A stretch of 11,139 nt of DNA from Syntrophomonadaceae bacterium (GTDB lineage: Bacteria; Bacillota; Syntrophomonadia; Syntrophomonadales; Syntrophomonadaceae). Numbering within the stretch: the stretch's first letter is position 1; the number at the start of each line of letters is the position of its first letter. The position numbers and the translations under genes were made by a program. Below are positions 1-6,170 of the stretch, piece after piece. Location of the stretch: contig JAAYJY010000361.1 of assembly GCA_012522705.1 (NCBI GenBank), forward strand, positions 1 through 11,139. The letters run 5' to 3'. The notes beneath the pieces are model-generated. The model did not search any database. It worked only from the letters and a program-made list of their open reading frames with translations, and was not told where the DNA came from.

Positions 1-146
1 GCATATGAAGGTTTCTCAAAGCGTGAAAAAGCTTCTAACATACGCGGCGCGCCCAAAAGAGCTTCCGCCTGTTCGATGGCACGCAGACCCTCGCCCGTTA
101 CGGTATCCGCGCCCATGCCGATGCCAACAATCGTCACGCTTGTCAT
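1..146 (-). CDS. cbiE: CbiE, cobalt-precorrin-7 (C5)-methyltransferase, N-terminal part
   Basis: Only the first 48 codons are present; the gene runs off the left edge. My translation of the complement starts MTSVTIVGIGMGADTVTGEG and continues into a stretch ending LLGAPRML. This is the N-terminal glycine-rich SAM-binding loop of the precorrin methyltransferase fold, followed by the ADxLxGxxRxL segment typical of CbiE. Family members methylate C5 of the corrin ring and are often fused to, or followed by, CbiT (C15 methylation and decarboxylation); neither can be seen here. The ATG at 144-146 overlaps the cobK stop as ATGA, and a GAGGG ribosome binding site lies about 9 bases upstream inside cobK. 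It is the sixth gene of the minus-strand cbi operon. The fold is certain. The choice of CbiE over other family members rests on the motif and on its place after cobK. Confidence 0.85.
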   Translation of the reverse strand, partial: MTSVTIVGIGMGADTVTGEGLRAIEQAEALLGAPRMLEAFSRFEKPSY

Positions 147-895
147 AGCTCATTGCCCTCTAGCTTTTTTCTTACTTCTGCCAAGGTAAGTCCCGTTTCC
201 CCGCCGGGGCGTTTTAAGACCGCGGTGGTCATACCGCATTCGCGCGCCGCCGCGAGTTTGTCTACAAACCCGCCCTCCGTGCCAGATTCCTTGGTAATAA
301 GGATATCCGCCCGCGCCGCACGAAACATGGCGGCGTTAAGCTCCTTGGAGAACGGTCCCTGCATACAGATGATGTGCCCTGCGGGGAAGCCCGCCTCGAT
401 GCAAGCGTTGAGCCCCTCCGCCAAGGGCAAAATGCGCAGCCACACGCGGCTTTCAAATCTGGTCACGGCGGTGAGCGCGCGCGCCGCCTTTGCTCCAAGA
501 CCGGAGAAAATAATCCCATCGGTCGTATTGAGCCAATTTATCAGCCCTTCCATAGTGGGAAATACCATAACCCCGTCCTCCGCGACGCTTTCCCGCTTCA
601 CCCGGAGGTAAAAGGTATTCGTACTTTCACACGCCGCTCGCAGGTTTCGGCTCACTACGTCGGCGTAGGGGTGTGATGCGTCGAGCACCAGGCGCGGGGC
701 ATGCTCCTTCATAAGCCCGGCCATAGCGCTTTCATCAAGCCGCCCGGTGTGGACTTCTACGCTGCCACTCGCGCTTACAAGCGATTCGCCGTATTCCGTG
801 GCAACGCATACGAGTGCTCGGATGTTTTTCTCTTTTAATAGTACCGCCAGCTCGCGCCCTTCGCTTGTCCCGCCGAATAAAATGATGTCAGCCAA
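143..895 (-). CDS. cobK: Cobalt-precorrin-6A reductase CobK/CbiJ
   Basis: A 250-residue protein, the usual length for CobK/CbiJ, which reduces (cobalt-)precorrin-6A to 6B with NAD(P)H in the cytoplasm. The N-terminus ADIILFGGTSEGRELA is the family's glycine-rich nucleotide-binding start. DASHPYA at residues 72-78 matches the conserved D(A/T)(S/T)HP(F/Y)A motif, and FSGLGAKA follows near the middle. The start codon is TTG at 893-895, read on the minus strand. It is supported by a GAGGGGG ribosome binding site 7 bases upstream and by the conserved motif starting immediately after it. It overlaps the cbiH stop by 8 bases, the only junction of the operon that is not a four-base ATGA overlap, and it is the only non-ATG start in the operon. 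That may set a lower translation rate, which is inference. Confidence 0.95.
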   Translation of the reverse strand: MADIILFGGTSEGRELAVLLKEKNIRALVCVATEYGESLVSASGSVEVHTGRLDESAMAGLMKEHAPRLVLDASHPYADVVSRNLRAACESTNTFYLRVKRESVAEDGVMVFPTMEGLINWLNTTDGIIFSGLGAKAARALTAVTRFESRVWLRILPLAEGLNACIEAGFPAGHIICMQGPFSKELNAAMFRAARADILITKESGTEGGFVDKLAAARECGMTTAVLKRPGGETGLTLAEVRKKLEGNEL

Positions 896-1619
896 TTTTG
901 TACCCCCTCGGCGTCACCATTTTGCCTTTGATCTCCCTCGTTTGCACGTTGCCGATGAACACGGTGGTAAACATATCGACCTTGGCGCTCCGCAGCTCGC
1001 CAAGAGTCATAAGCGCCGTGCTTTCTCCCTCGCGGCCTACGTTCCGCGCCATGCCGCACAGCGTGTCGGACGGCTTGTGCGCTAAAAGAATATCACAGGC
1101 TTTTCCCAAATAATCCGCCCGTTTTTTGCTGGATGGGTTGTAAAGCGCGATGCAAAAATCCCCCATCGCCGCACAAGTGAGACGGTTTTCAATTATCTCC
1201 CAAGGGGTGAGCAGGTCGGAGAGGCTGATTACAGCAAAATCATGCGTCAACGGCGCGCCTAAAAGACTGGCGCCCGCAAGCGCCGCCGTAACGCCGGGGA
1301 CGATTTCTATTTCCACATCTACATGTTCCTCGCTCAACTCCAAAACAAGCCCCGCCATACCGTACACACCCGCGTCGCCGCTGCATACTACCGCTACCGT
1401 ATGCCCCTCGGCCGCAAGCTCAATCGCCTTTTTACAGCGTTCCACCTCGCCGAGCATGGGCGTGGCAAAGGTGGGTTTTTCGGGGTAGAGGGGCTTTATC
1501 AGTTCTATATACTTCGTATAACCCACCACGATGTCCGCCCGCTCAATAAATATGCGGCAAGCGCTGGTCATGCCCTCGGCGTTTCCCGGACCAAGCCCGA
1601 TGACGAACAGCTTGCTCAT
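888..1619 (-). CDS. cbiH: Cobalt-precorrin-3 C17-methyltransferase CbiH (ring contraction)
   Basis: A 243-residue class III tetrapyrrole methyltransferase. CbiH uses SAM to methylate C17 and drives contraction of the macrocycle to the corrin size, with formation of a delta-lactone. Visible motifs are the N-terminal loop LFVIGLGPG (residues 4-12), VVGYTKY at 31-37 (typical of CbiH/CobJ), the SAM-pocket motif CSGDAGVYGMA at 79-89, the EIVPGVTAALAGASLLGAPL region, and FCIALYNPSSKKR, which is characteristic of this subgroup. The last separates it from CbiF, CbiL and CbiE. The domain length is standard with no C-terminal extension, unlike some Clostridial and Bacillus fusions. The ATG at 1617-1619 overlaps the cbiG stop as ATGA, with GGGAGGG just upstream. 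Confidence 0.95.
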   Translation of the reverse strand: MSKLFVIGLGPGNAEGMTSACRIFIERADIVVGYTKYIELIKPLYPEKPTFATPMLGEVERCKKAIELAAEGHTVAVVCSGDAGVYGMAGLVLELSEEHVDVEIEIVPGVTAALAGASLLGAPLTHDFAVISLSDLLTPWEIIENRLTCAAMGDFCIALYNPSSKKRADYLGKACDILLAHKPSDTLCGMARNVGREGESTALMTLGELRSAKVDMFTTVFIGNVQTREIKGKMVTPRGYKIG

Positions 1620-2635
1620 TGCACTTTCCCTCCCTCGTAAAACCGCACCACATACGGCTCAATGGCCAGCGCCATTGTAATGCCATTCTCTGCCTCTTTT
1701 TTCGTAAGCAGCCGTCCGTTTTCGCCGCACCCTAATATGGCGCTTCGCTCGCACACATTATCCACGCCGGTTACGGACTTAACAAAGACGGAGCTTGAAA
1801 ACTTACCCGGCACTTCGGCCAGCGACGAAGCCGAGAAGGTATGGAAAGGAAGCGCATGGCGGCGGCAGAACTCCAAAATCCCCGGCTCATTTGCTTTCAG
1901 GTCTATACTGCATACTCTTTTAACGGCGGCACGGTGGCAGCTGGTTTTCGCAAGCACGAGCGAAAACGCAGCTTCGATGGCCTCCGCGTCCGTATCCTTT
2001 TTGCAGCCCACGCCGAGCGTGACCACAGGTGGCACAAGCTGTAGCGCCTCTGTTTTCCCGCGTGTGCGCCAGGTCACTAAAATGTCGCTCGGGCCGTCGG
2101 TCAACTCTATCCCTTTAGGCGGCGCGTCTTCCACAGGGAAATTGCTTTTGAGCTTCACGGTCTCCCCCGCGAGCAGACGCGAGGACACCGACTTGATGCG
2201 GTCAGGGTTAACAATAATCAGCCCCTGTTTTTTCGCCCAGTTATCCACGGCAAAAATGCCGTTCAGATCGGTCGCAGTGGTAACAACAGGAATGGCGTCA
2301 AGAAGCTGTGCGATCTCTGTCGCCAATTCGTTCGCACCGCCCAAATGCCCCGCAAGGAGCGAAATGCTATAGGTTGCAAGCTCGTCCACCACGACCACGG
2401 CCGGGTCGGTGATTTTCCTTTTTACGTGAGGCGCTATGGCGCGCACCGCAATCCCTGCGGATCCAACGAAAATGAGTGCATCGTCCAATGCAAAATGTGC
2501 CTCCGTCCACACTCCTAGCGAGCCGTCCTTGCAGCGCGTTACGTCTACGTCGCAACTATTGGAAGCATAATACTCTGCCAGCCTTGCGCCAAGCAAAAAA
2601 CCCTTTTCGCTAAACGCAACAATACCGATCTTCAT
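1616..2635 (-). CDS. cbiG: Cobalt-precorrin-5A hydrolase CbiG
   Basis: A 339-residue protein. CbiG opens the ring-A delta-lactone of cobalt-precorrin-5A and releases acetaldehyde, a step found only in the anaerobic branch; its presence therefore indicates early cobalt insertion. The N-terminal domain carries FVGSAGIAVRAIAPHVKRK (residues 56-74), then DPAVVVVDE and SLLAGHLGGANELA (92-105), which are the signature block of CbiG_N. A middle part (TTATDLNGIFAVDNWA, about 119-134) and a C-terminal domain beginning VTLGVGCKKDT (205-215) complete the three-part architecture. SIDLKANEPG and a final LTKKEAENGITMALA belong to the C-terminal domain. The ATG at 2633-2635 overlaps the cbiF stop as ATGA, with AAAGGA directly upstream. 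I see no fusion to CbiF or CbiH, although such fusions are known elsewhere. Confidence 0.95.
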   Translation of the reverse strand: MKIGIVAFSEKGFLLGARLAEYYASNSCDVDVTRCKDGSLGVWTEAHFALDDALIFVGSAGIAVRAIAPHVKRKITDPAVVVVDELATYSISLLAGHLGGANELATEIAQLLDAIPVVTTATDLNGIFAVDNWAKKQGLIIVNPDRIKSVSSRLLAGETVKLKSNFPVEDAPPKGIELTDGPSDILVTWRTRGKTEALQLVPPVVTLGVGCKKDTDAEAIEAAFSLVLAKTSCHRAAVKRVCSIDLKANEPGILEFCRRHALPFHTFSASSLAEVPGKFSSSVFVKSVTGVDNVCERSAILGCGENGRLLTKKEAENGITMALAIEPYVVRFYEGGKVQ

Positions 2636-3390
2636 TCCTTTATCCCATGTCTAAAGGAGGTGGTAAAGGCGGGATCATAGAGCTTACTCAGTTCGTAATC
2701 GCTGCCTAAAAAGCCGCCTACCATGATGAGCGCATGGTTTTTGATACTGCTTTCCGTCGCCGCCGCAGAGAGCGTACCCACGGTACAGCGCACGATTTTT
2801 TCATCCGGCCAACTTACCTTGTAGACTATGGCAACAGGCGTTTCTGCCTCGTAGCCACCCGCAAGAAGCTCTTTCTGTAAGTCCTCGGTCAGACCCGCGC
2901 TCAAAAAGATTACCATGGTGGCCTGGTGCGCGGCAAAACTGCGAATACTTTCCCGCTCCGGCACATGCGTTTTCCCCGCAATGCGGGTGATGATAACGCT
3001 TTGGCTCACGGCGGGCAGTGTGTATTCGGCCTTAAGAGCCGCCGCCCCGCCGCAAAAACTGGAGACGCCGGGGCAGATTTCAAAGGGTATGTCAAGCGTG
3101 CTCAGCCTGTCCATCTGTTCGCGTATCGCGCCATAGACCGACGGGTCACCCGTGTGCAGGCGCACCGCCATGCCACCCGCGCGCTGTATGCGAAGCAGTA
3201 CAGCAATGATCTCGTCAAGCGTCATCCTTGCGCTGTTGTACAGTTCACAACCATCCTTGGCCAGACTCAAGATCTCCGGATTTACAAGCGAACCCGCGAA
3301 AACAATGGCGTCGGCAGTTTTAAGAAGCTCAGCCCCCCGCAAAGTGATCAGATCAGGAGCACCGGGGCCGGCCCCCACAAAATAGATCAT
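2632..3390 (-). CDS. cbiF: Cobalt-precorrin-4 C11-methyltransferase CbiF
   Basis: A class III tetrapyrrole methyltransferase of 252 residues from the start chosen here. CbiF transfers a methyl group from SAM to C11 of cobalt-precorrin-4. Motifs are the N-terminal IYFVGAGPGAPDLITLRG, FAGSLVNPEIL, the HTGDPSVYGAIREQ SAM-binding motif, PGVSSFCGGAAAL and a C-terminal ALIMVGGFLG. An open frame extends five codons further upstream to an ATG at 3403-3405. I prefer the ATG at 3388-3390: it forms the same ATGA overlap with the cbiD stop (3387-3389) as the other operon junctions, a GGGGGAT ribosome binding site lies about 8 bases upstream, and the product then begins right at the conserved first strand. 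The upstream start has only a weak TGGAA. Confidence 0.95.
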   Translation of the reverse strand: MIYFVGAGPGAPDLITLRGAELLKTADAIVFAGSLVNPEILSLAKDGCELYNSARMTLDEIIAVLLRIQRAGGMAVRLHTGDPSVYGAIREQMDRLSTLDIPFEICPGVSSFCGGAAALKAEYTLPAVSQSVIITRIAGKTHVPERESIRSFAAHQATMVIFLSAGLTEDLQKELLAGGYEAETPVAIVYKVSWPDEKIVRCTVGTLSAAATESSIKNHALIMVGGFLGSDYELSKLYDPAFTTSFRHGIKE

Positions 3391-4526
3391 TTTCGTATCC
3401 CCCATATTTCCATAAGTTCGTCCGCGTTGGCGCTTTTAGTAAGTATGCCCTTCATCGGCTGGGCGGTGGTAAAACAAAGAAAGCCAATGGTCACGCCCTC
3501 TGGCACACGCCGCTGCAGGCAAAAACCGATTCTTTTTTCCAGCTCAGCCATTGTTTCTTTAAGCAGCCCGGCCTCATAAATAAGCGTCAGGGCCGCGTCA
3601 GTGGTTACGCTTTGGGTAATGCCCTGCAGCAGAGAAAGCTCTGCTCCCCCGGTGGCCGCACAGGCCAGCAGCGTCTCCATTCGCCCGTCTCCAAAAGAGG
3701 AATGGGTGTTGGTCACACCGATGCCGAGCTTTACGAGTTTGCCAATATGCCCAACCAGCAATATCCGGGAAAAACCCAGCTCGACCGCTGCGTCAATAGC
3801 AACCCCGATGAAATTGGAACATTTCACATGATTCTCCGTGGACAGCCCGAGGCTCTCACGGGCAAAGGCCTCTCCAAAGTTTCCGGGGGTGAGCAGCACG
3901 TCGTTCACGCCGGCCGCCGACAGCTGCCTGAGTTCAAGGCGAACGGTATCCGCCATTGCCTGATGGCTCATAGGCTCCACTATACCAGTAGTGCCTATTA
4001 TGGAAATGCCTCCCTCAATCCCTAAGCGGGGGTTAAAGGTGCGCTTAGCCAGTTCCTCGCCGCCGGGGATGGAGATGACGACGGCAAAACCGCCTTCGTA
4101 TCCATGTTGCTCTGCAGTTTTAATAAGCCCCTTCATTATCATCTCGCGCGGGACGCTGTTGATGGCGGCCTCCCCTACCGGCTGGTCAAGACCGGGTTTG
4201 GTCACCCGGCCAACGCCCGCGCCGCCGTCAATGACTATTCCCTGCACTCTCTTTTCGACCTGTGCATATACAAGAATACCATCCGTCACATCCGGGTCGT
4301 CGCCGGAATCCTTGCGGACGGCGCAATTGGCGCAACCAGCAGTAATCCGGGCATCCAATACATCAAACGTCAGGTCAATACCTTTGGGTGTTCCAATAGA
4401 CACCTGCCGCACCGGAGAACCACAAATCAGCATAATGCCGGCCGCTTTTGCCGCAGCGGCAGCGCAGGCGCCGGTAGTATAGCCACAGCGCAATAATTTT
4501 CCGTTTACGTTTCGCATGACTTCCAT
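3387..4526 (-). CDS. cbiD: Cobalt-precorrin-5B C1-methyltransferase CbiD
   Basis: A 379-residue protein, typical for CbiD, the SAM-dependent C1-methyltransferase of the anaerobic pathway and unrelated to the class III methyltransferases next to it. The family signature LRCGYTTGACAAAAAKAA lies at residues 12-29. Further family motifs are RKDSGDDPDVTDG (71-83), GAGVGRVTKPGL, PGGEELAKRTFNPRLGI, ISIIGTTGIVEPMS and LVGHIGKLVKLG. It is the first gene of the minus-strand cbi operon. The start is uncertain between ATG at 4524-4526 and ATG at 4515-4517. The first has only a distant GGGGG inside the terminator stem. The second has GGAAG close by, at short spacing. An intrinsic terminator ends 3 bases before the first ATG, so expression of the whole operon appears to depend on read-through. 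Confidence 0.95.
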   Translation of the reverse strand: MEVMRNVNGKLLRCGYTTGACAAAAAKAAGIMLICGSPVRQVSIGTPKGIDLTFDVLDARITAGCANCAVRKDSGDDPDVTDGILVYAQVEKRVQGIVIDGGAGVGRVTKPGLDQPVGEAAINSVPREMIMKGLIKTAEQHGYEGGFAVVISIPGGEELAKRTFNPRLGIEGGISIIGTTGIVEPMSHQAMADTVRLELRQLSAAGVNDVLLTPGNFGEAFARESLGLSTENHVKCSNFIGVAIDAAVELGFSRILLVGHIGKLVKLGIGVTNTHSSFGDGRMETLLACAATGGAELSLLQGITQSVTTDAALTLIYEAGLLKETMAELEKRIGFCLQRRVPEGVTIGFLCFTTAQPMKGILTKSANADELMEIWGIRK

Positions 4527-4700
4527 GATAAAAAAACAAAACCCCCGGTGTTGAAGCGCCGAGGGTTGATTTACGAGAGAAACGGGTTCCCACTTAAATC
4601 ATATCCTTCGGTGCCCGCAAAGGAATATGAATCCAGGTAACCCAGCTATTACGGTAACGGACTTGCGAGCCAATTCCATCCTGCTACCCCACTTTGATTT
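4527..4700 (-). promoter_or_regulatory. Structured 5' leader of the cbi operon, candidate riboswitch or attenuator without a B12 box
   Basis: From the predicted start near 4700, the minus-strand leader has pairings I can trace by eye. P1 is AAATCA (4700-4695) with TGATTT (4601-4596). A 9-bp helix with one bulged A is formed by GGTAGC-A-GGA and TCCGTTACC. A short GTAA/TTAC hairpin follows, then a 10-bp hairpin with one bulge, CATATTCCTTT (4629-4619) with GAAGGATATG (4609-4600). P1 would close these into a multi-helix junction. A competing fold is possible. TGATTTA (4601-4595) is perfectly complementary to TAAATCA (4573-4567), and GCACCGAAGG (4614-4605) pairs at 8 of 10 positions with CCCTCGGCGC (4565-4556), the 5' arm of the terminator. 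That fold excludes P1, the last hairpin and the terminator together. I do not recognise the aptamer class; there is no B12 box on this strand. The pairings are seen in the sequence; the switching role is inferred. Confidence 0.55.
4530..4565 (-). terminator. Intrinsic terminator immediately upstream of cbiD (attenuator)
   Basis: Read on the minus strand, CCCTCGG (4565-4559) pairs with CCGGGGG (4548-4542): seven pairs including one G-U, with a 10-base loop. It is followed at once by TTTTGTTTTTTT, a classic rho-independent terminator. It lies at the 5' side of cbiD, only a few bases before the start codon, so it cannot be the end of an upstream gene on that strand because none exists. It must act on the leader of the cbi operon. 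On the plus strand the tract is a run of A, so the element is not bidirectional. Confidence 0.8.
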
Positions 4701-4706
4701 GGCATC

Positions 4707-4735
4707 AGTATGCGTTAAAAGCGCACGCTTGTCAA
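4707..4735 (-). promoter_or_regulatory. Promoter of the minus-strand cbi operon
   Basis: On the minus strand, a perfect -35 TTGACA (4735-4730) is followed after 17 bases by a -10-like CATACT (4712-4707; five of six match TATACT). This predicts a start near 4700, exactly at the beginning of the structured leader. The -35 box lies 20 bases from the -35 box of the divergent plus-strand promoter. Confidence 0.65.
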
Positions 4736-4755
4736 GGATCGATTCAATTACGGCA

Positions 4756-4785
4756 TTGACAAAACGTTTTCTGTGCTGATATACT
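4756..4785 (+). promoter_or_regulatory. Promoter of the riboswitch-controlled plus-strand operon
   Basis: TTGACA (4756-4761) and TATACT (4780-4785) are separated by 18 bases, close to a sigma-A consensus. Transcription would start near 4792, just before the 5' strand of the cobalamin aptamer, which supports the assignment. Confidence 0.75.
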
Positions 4786-4794
4786 GACGTCGAA

Positions 4795-4990
4795 TTGAAT
4801 AGCGGATACAGGTCATGGAAGTTAGGTGTGAATCCTACGCAAGGCCGTTGCTGTAATTCGCCGACGCTTTTGGCATGAGTCACTGGGAAAAAGTATCCCG
4901 GGAAGGCGCCAGAGGCTGCGTTTTTGGAAACGTGGGCGATAAGCCAGAATACTTGCCTGTATTCCCGCCGCGTGAATCGCGTGGTGCAAA
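4795..4990 (+). ncRNA. Cobalamin riboswitch aptamer
   Basis: The B12 box AAGCCAGAATACTTGCCT is at 4941-4958. Upstream lies the core block GGTGTGAATCC and the GCTGTAA element, in the order expected for this riboswitch. The closing helix can be traced: GCGGATACAGG (4802-4812) pairs with CCTGTATTCCCGC (4956-4968) with small bulges. The CCGCG/CGCGG-like hairpin after it (about 4966-4982) sits where P13 lies in the extended class. The known role of the family is to bind a cobalamin and lower expression of downstream transport or biosynthesis genes. Here it precedes the cbiK-importer-cbiL operon. Which cobalamin form it prefers cannot be told by eye. Confidence 0.93.
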
Positions 4991-5065
4991 CAACCCTGCG
5001 GACTGCCCGGGGTCATGTATTTGAAAGAAACCCTTGTTATTAACAGAGGTTTCGCACCTAAACCA

Positions 5066-5100
5066 ACGTCTGCAAGTTGCTCGCAGACGTTTTTTATTGT
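5066..5100 (+). terminator. Intrinsic terminator, expression platform of the cobalamin riboswitch
   Basis: ACGTCTGC (5066-5073) pairs perfectly with GCAGACGT (5083-5090) around a 9-base loop, followed by TTTTT and ATTGTTT. A possible antiterminator is visible: TGCGGAC (4997-5003) can pair with GTCTGCA (5068-5074), which would remove the 5' arm of the terminator. A further hairpin, AAACC...GGTTT (5028-5052, about 10 bp with one mismatch), lies between them. The position after the aptamer and before the cbiK ribosome binding site indicates control at transcription termination. The remaining bases, 5101-5170, show no gene and nothing else I can name. Confidence 0.85.
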
Positions 5101-5184
5101 TTCGGTTTTATTTTTGCCGGTGAGGCTCTCGGCTAAAGTGGCTCATCAGCAAAAAAACAATAAATAACAAAAAGGAGGATGAAA

Positions 5185-6090
5185 ATGCAATACCATGCCA
5201 GGAAACCCTTAACCCTGCTGCTCACACTGTTGCTGTGCCTATTATTGCTGACCGGCTGCTCCACGAATCCGTCAAACCCGCCCGGAGGAAATCCCGCTGC
5301 CAATACGCCGAAACCGGTTCTTCTGGTCGTAAGCTTTGGCACCAGCTACAACGATAACCGCGAATTGTCCATAGGGGCCATTGAGAAGGCACTGCAGACA
5401 GCTTATCCCGACTATGAGGTCCGGCGCGCGTTCACAAGCCAGATCATCATTGATAAGCTCCGGGAGCGCGACAAAATTGAAATTGACAACGTTAAACAAG
5501 CAATGGACCGTCTACTGGCCGACGGCGTCAAAGAGGTCGTTATACAGCCTACGCATGTCATGAACGGCTTTGAGTATGACGACGTCGTCGCCGAAGCCAA
5601 TACCTATAAGGATAAGTTTGACAGCTTCAAGCTCGGCAAATCGCTGCTGATCACCGACGACGACTACAAAGAGGTTGTCTCCGTCATAACAACGGAAACA
5701 AAAGCCTATGACGCCGATGGAACGGCCATCGTATTCATGGGTCACGGCACCGAGCACGCAGCCAACGCCACCTATACAAAATTTCAGAAGTTCCTGACCG
5801 ACGGGGGTTACGACAACTATTTCGTCGGGACGGTCGAGGCCGAGCCCGCTTTGGAAGAAGTAATATCCCTTGTTAAGGCTTCCGGTGCGAAGAAGGTTGT
5901 TCTGGAACCGCTCATGATCGTCGCGGGCGACCACGCCAACAATGATATGGCAGGCGACGAAGAGGGTTCGTGGAAGACCGAATTCGAGAAGGCGGGTTTT
6001 GACGTCGAAGTGGTCATCAAGGGTCTTGGCCAGTTCACCGGCATTCAAAATCTGATCGTAAAACACGTGGGCGAAACGATAGGCGAGTAG
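5185..6090 (+). CDS. cbiK: Lipoprotein CbiK-type sirohydrochlorin cobaltochelatase
   Basis: A CbiK-family class II chelatase of 301 residues. Its N-terminus is a lipoprotein signal peptide: a basic start, a leucine-rich stretch, and lipobox LTGC with Cys25 as the lipidation site. A proline- and asparagine-rich linker follows, then the chelatase beginning LLVVSFGTSYNDNRE. The metal-binding residues of the family are all present: His187 in FMGHGTEHA, Glu218 in GTVEAEP and His250 in AGDHANNDM. Their spacing of 31 and 32 residues is close to the His-Glu-His set known in CbiK proteins. The family inserts cobalt into sirohydrochlorin; an exported form (CbiKP) is known in Desulfovibrio vulgaris. An ATG at 5179 lies against the GGAGG ribosome binding site (5174-5178), so the ATG at 5185, 6 bases downstream of it, is the likelier start. 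It is the first gene after the cobalamin riboswitch. Why a chelatase should sit outside the membrane is unclear. Confidence 0.92.
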   Translation: MQYHARKPLTLLLTLLLCLLLLTGCSTNPSNPPGGNPAANTPKPVLLVVSFGTSYNDNRELSIGAIEKALQTAYPDYEVRRAFTSQIIIDKLRERDKIEIDNVKQAMDRLLADGVKEVVIQPTHVMNGFEYDDVVAEANTYKDKFDSFKLGKSLLITDDDYKEVVSVITTETKAYDADGTAIVFMGHGTEHAANATYTKFQKFLTDGGYDNYFVGTVEAEPALEEVISLVKASGAKKVVLEPLMIVAGDHANNDMAGDEEGSWKTEFEKAGFDVEVVIKGLGQFTGIQNLIVKHVGETIGE

Positions 6091-6170
6091 TAAAAAAAAT
6101 GTGACTTGCGGCCGGAAAAGCCGTTCCATGTGTTTTGACAGCGTGGCAAAGCAGATTTGATTTCAGGAGA

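Noticed and set aside
4527..4600. T-box-like string AAGTGGGAACCCG before the cbiD terminator on the minus strand.
   Set aside because: It deviates from the T-box consensus (an extra A and a missing G), I see no specifier stem or other T-box motifs, and an amino-acid-responsive tRNA switch has no reason to control cbi genes. Kept only as a model to include in an Rfam search.
4599..4883. Open frame of 94 codons on the minus strand across the control region.
   Set aside because: It overlaps both promoters and the riboswitch aptamer on the other strand, has no ribosome binding site I can see, and its translation shows no recognisable motif. Chance frame.
5512..6129. Minus-strand frame of 205 codons opposite cbiK.
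   Set aside because: The plus strand encodes a complete chelatase with all its metal-binding residues; the antisense frame shows no family motif.
6135..6165. TTGACA at 6135-6140 as a possible internal promoter before the small lipoprotein gene.
   Set aside because: At 17 bases downstream there is only TGATTT, a poor -10, and the AGGAG ribosome binding site falls in the same place. It looks like a chance -35 match inside the operon.
6091..6170. CGGC/GCCG hairpin after the cbiK stop codon as a terminator.
   Set aside because: The stem is only 4 bp and no U-tract follows directly, so it is too weak to call.
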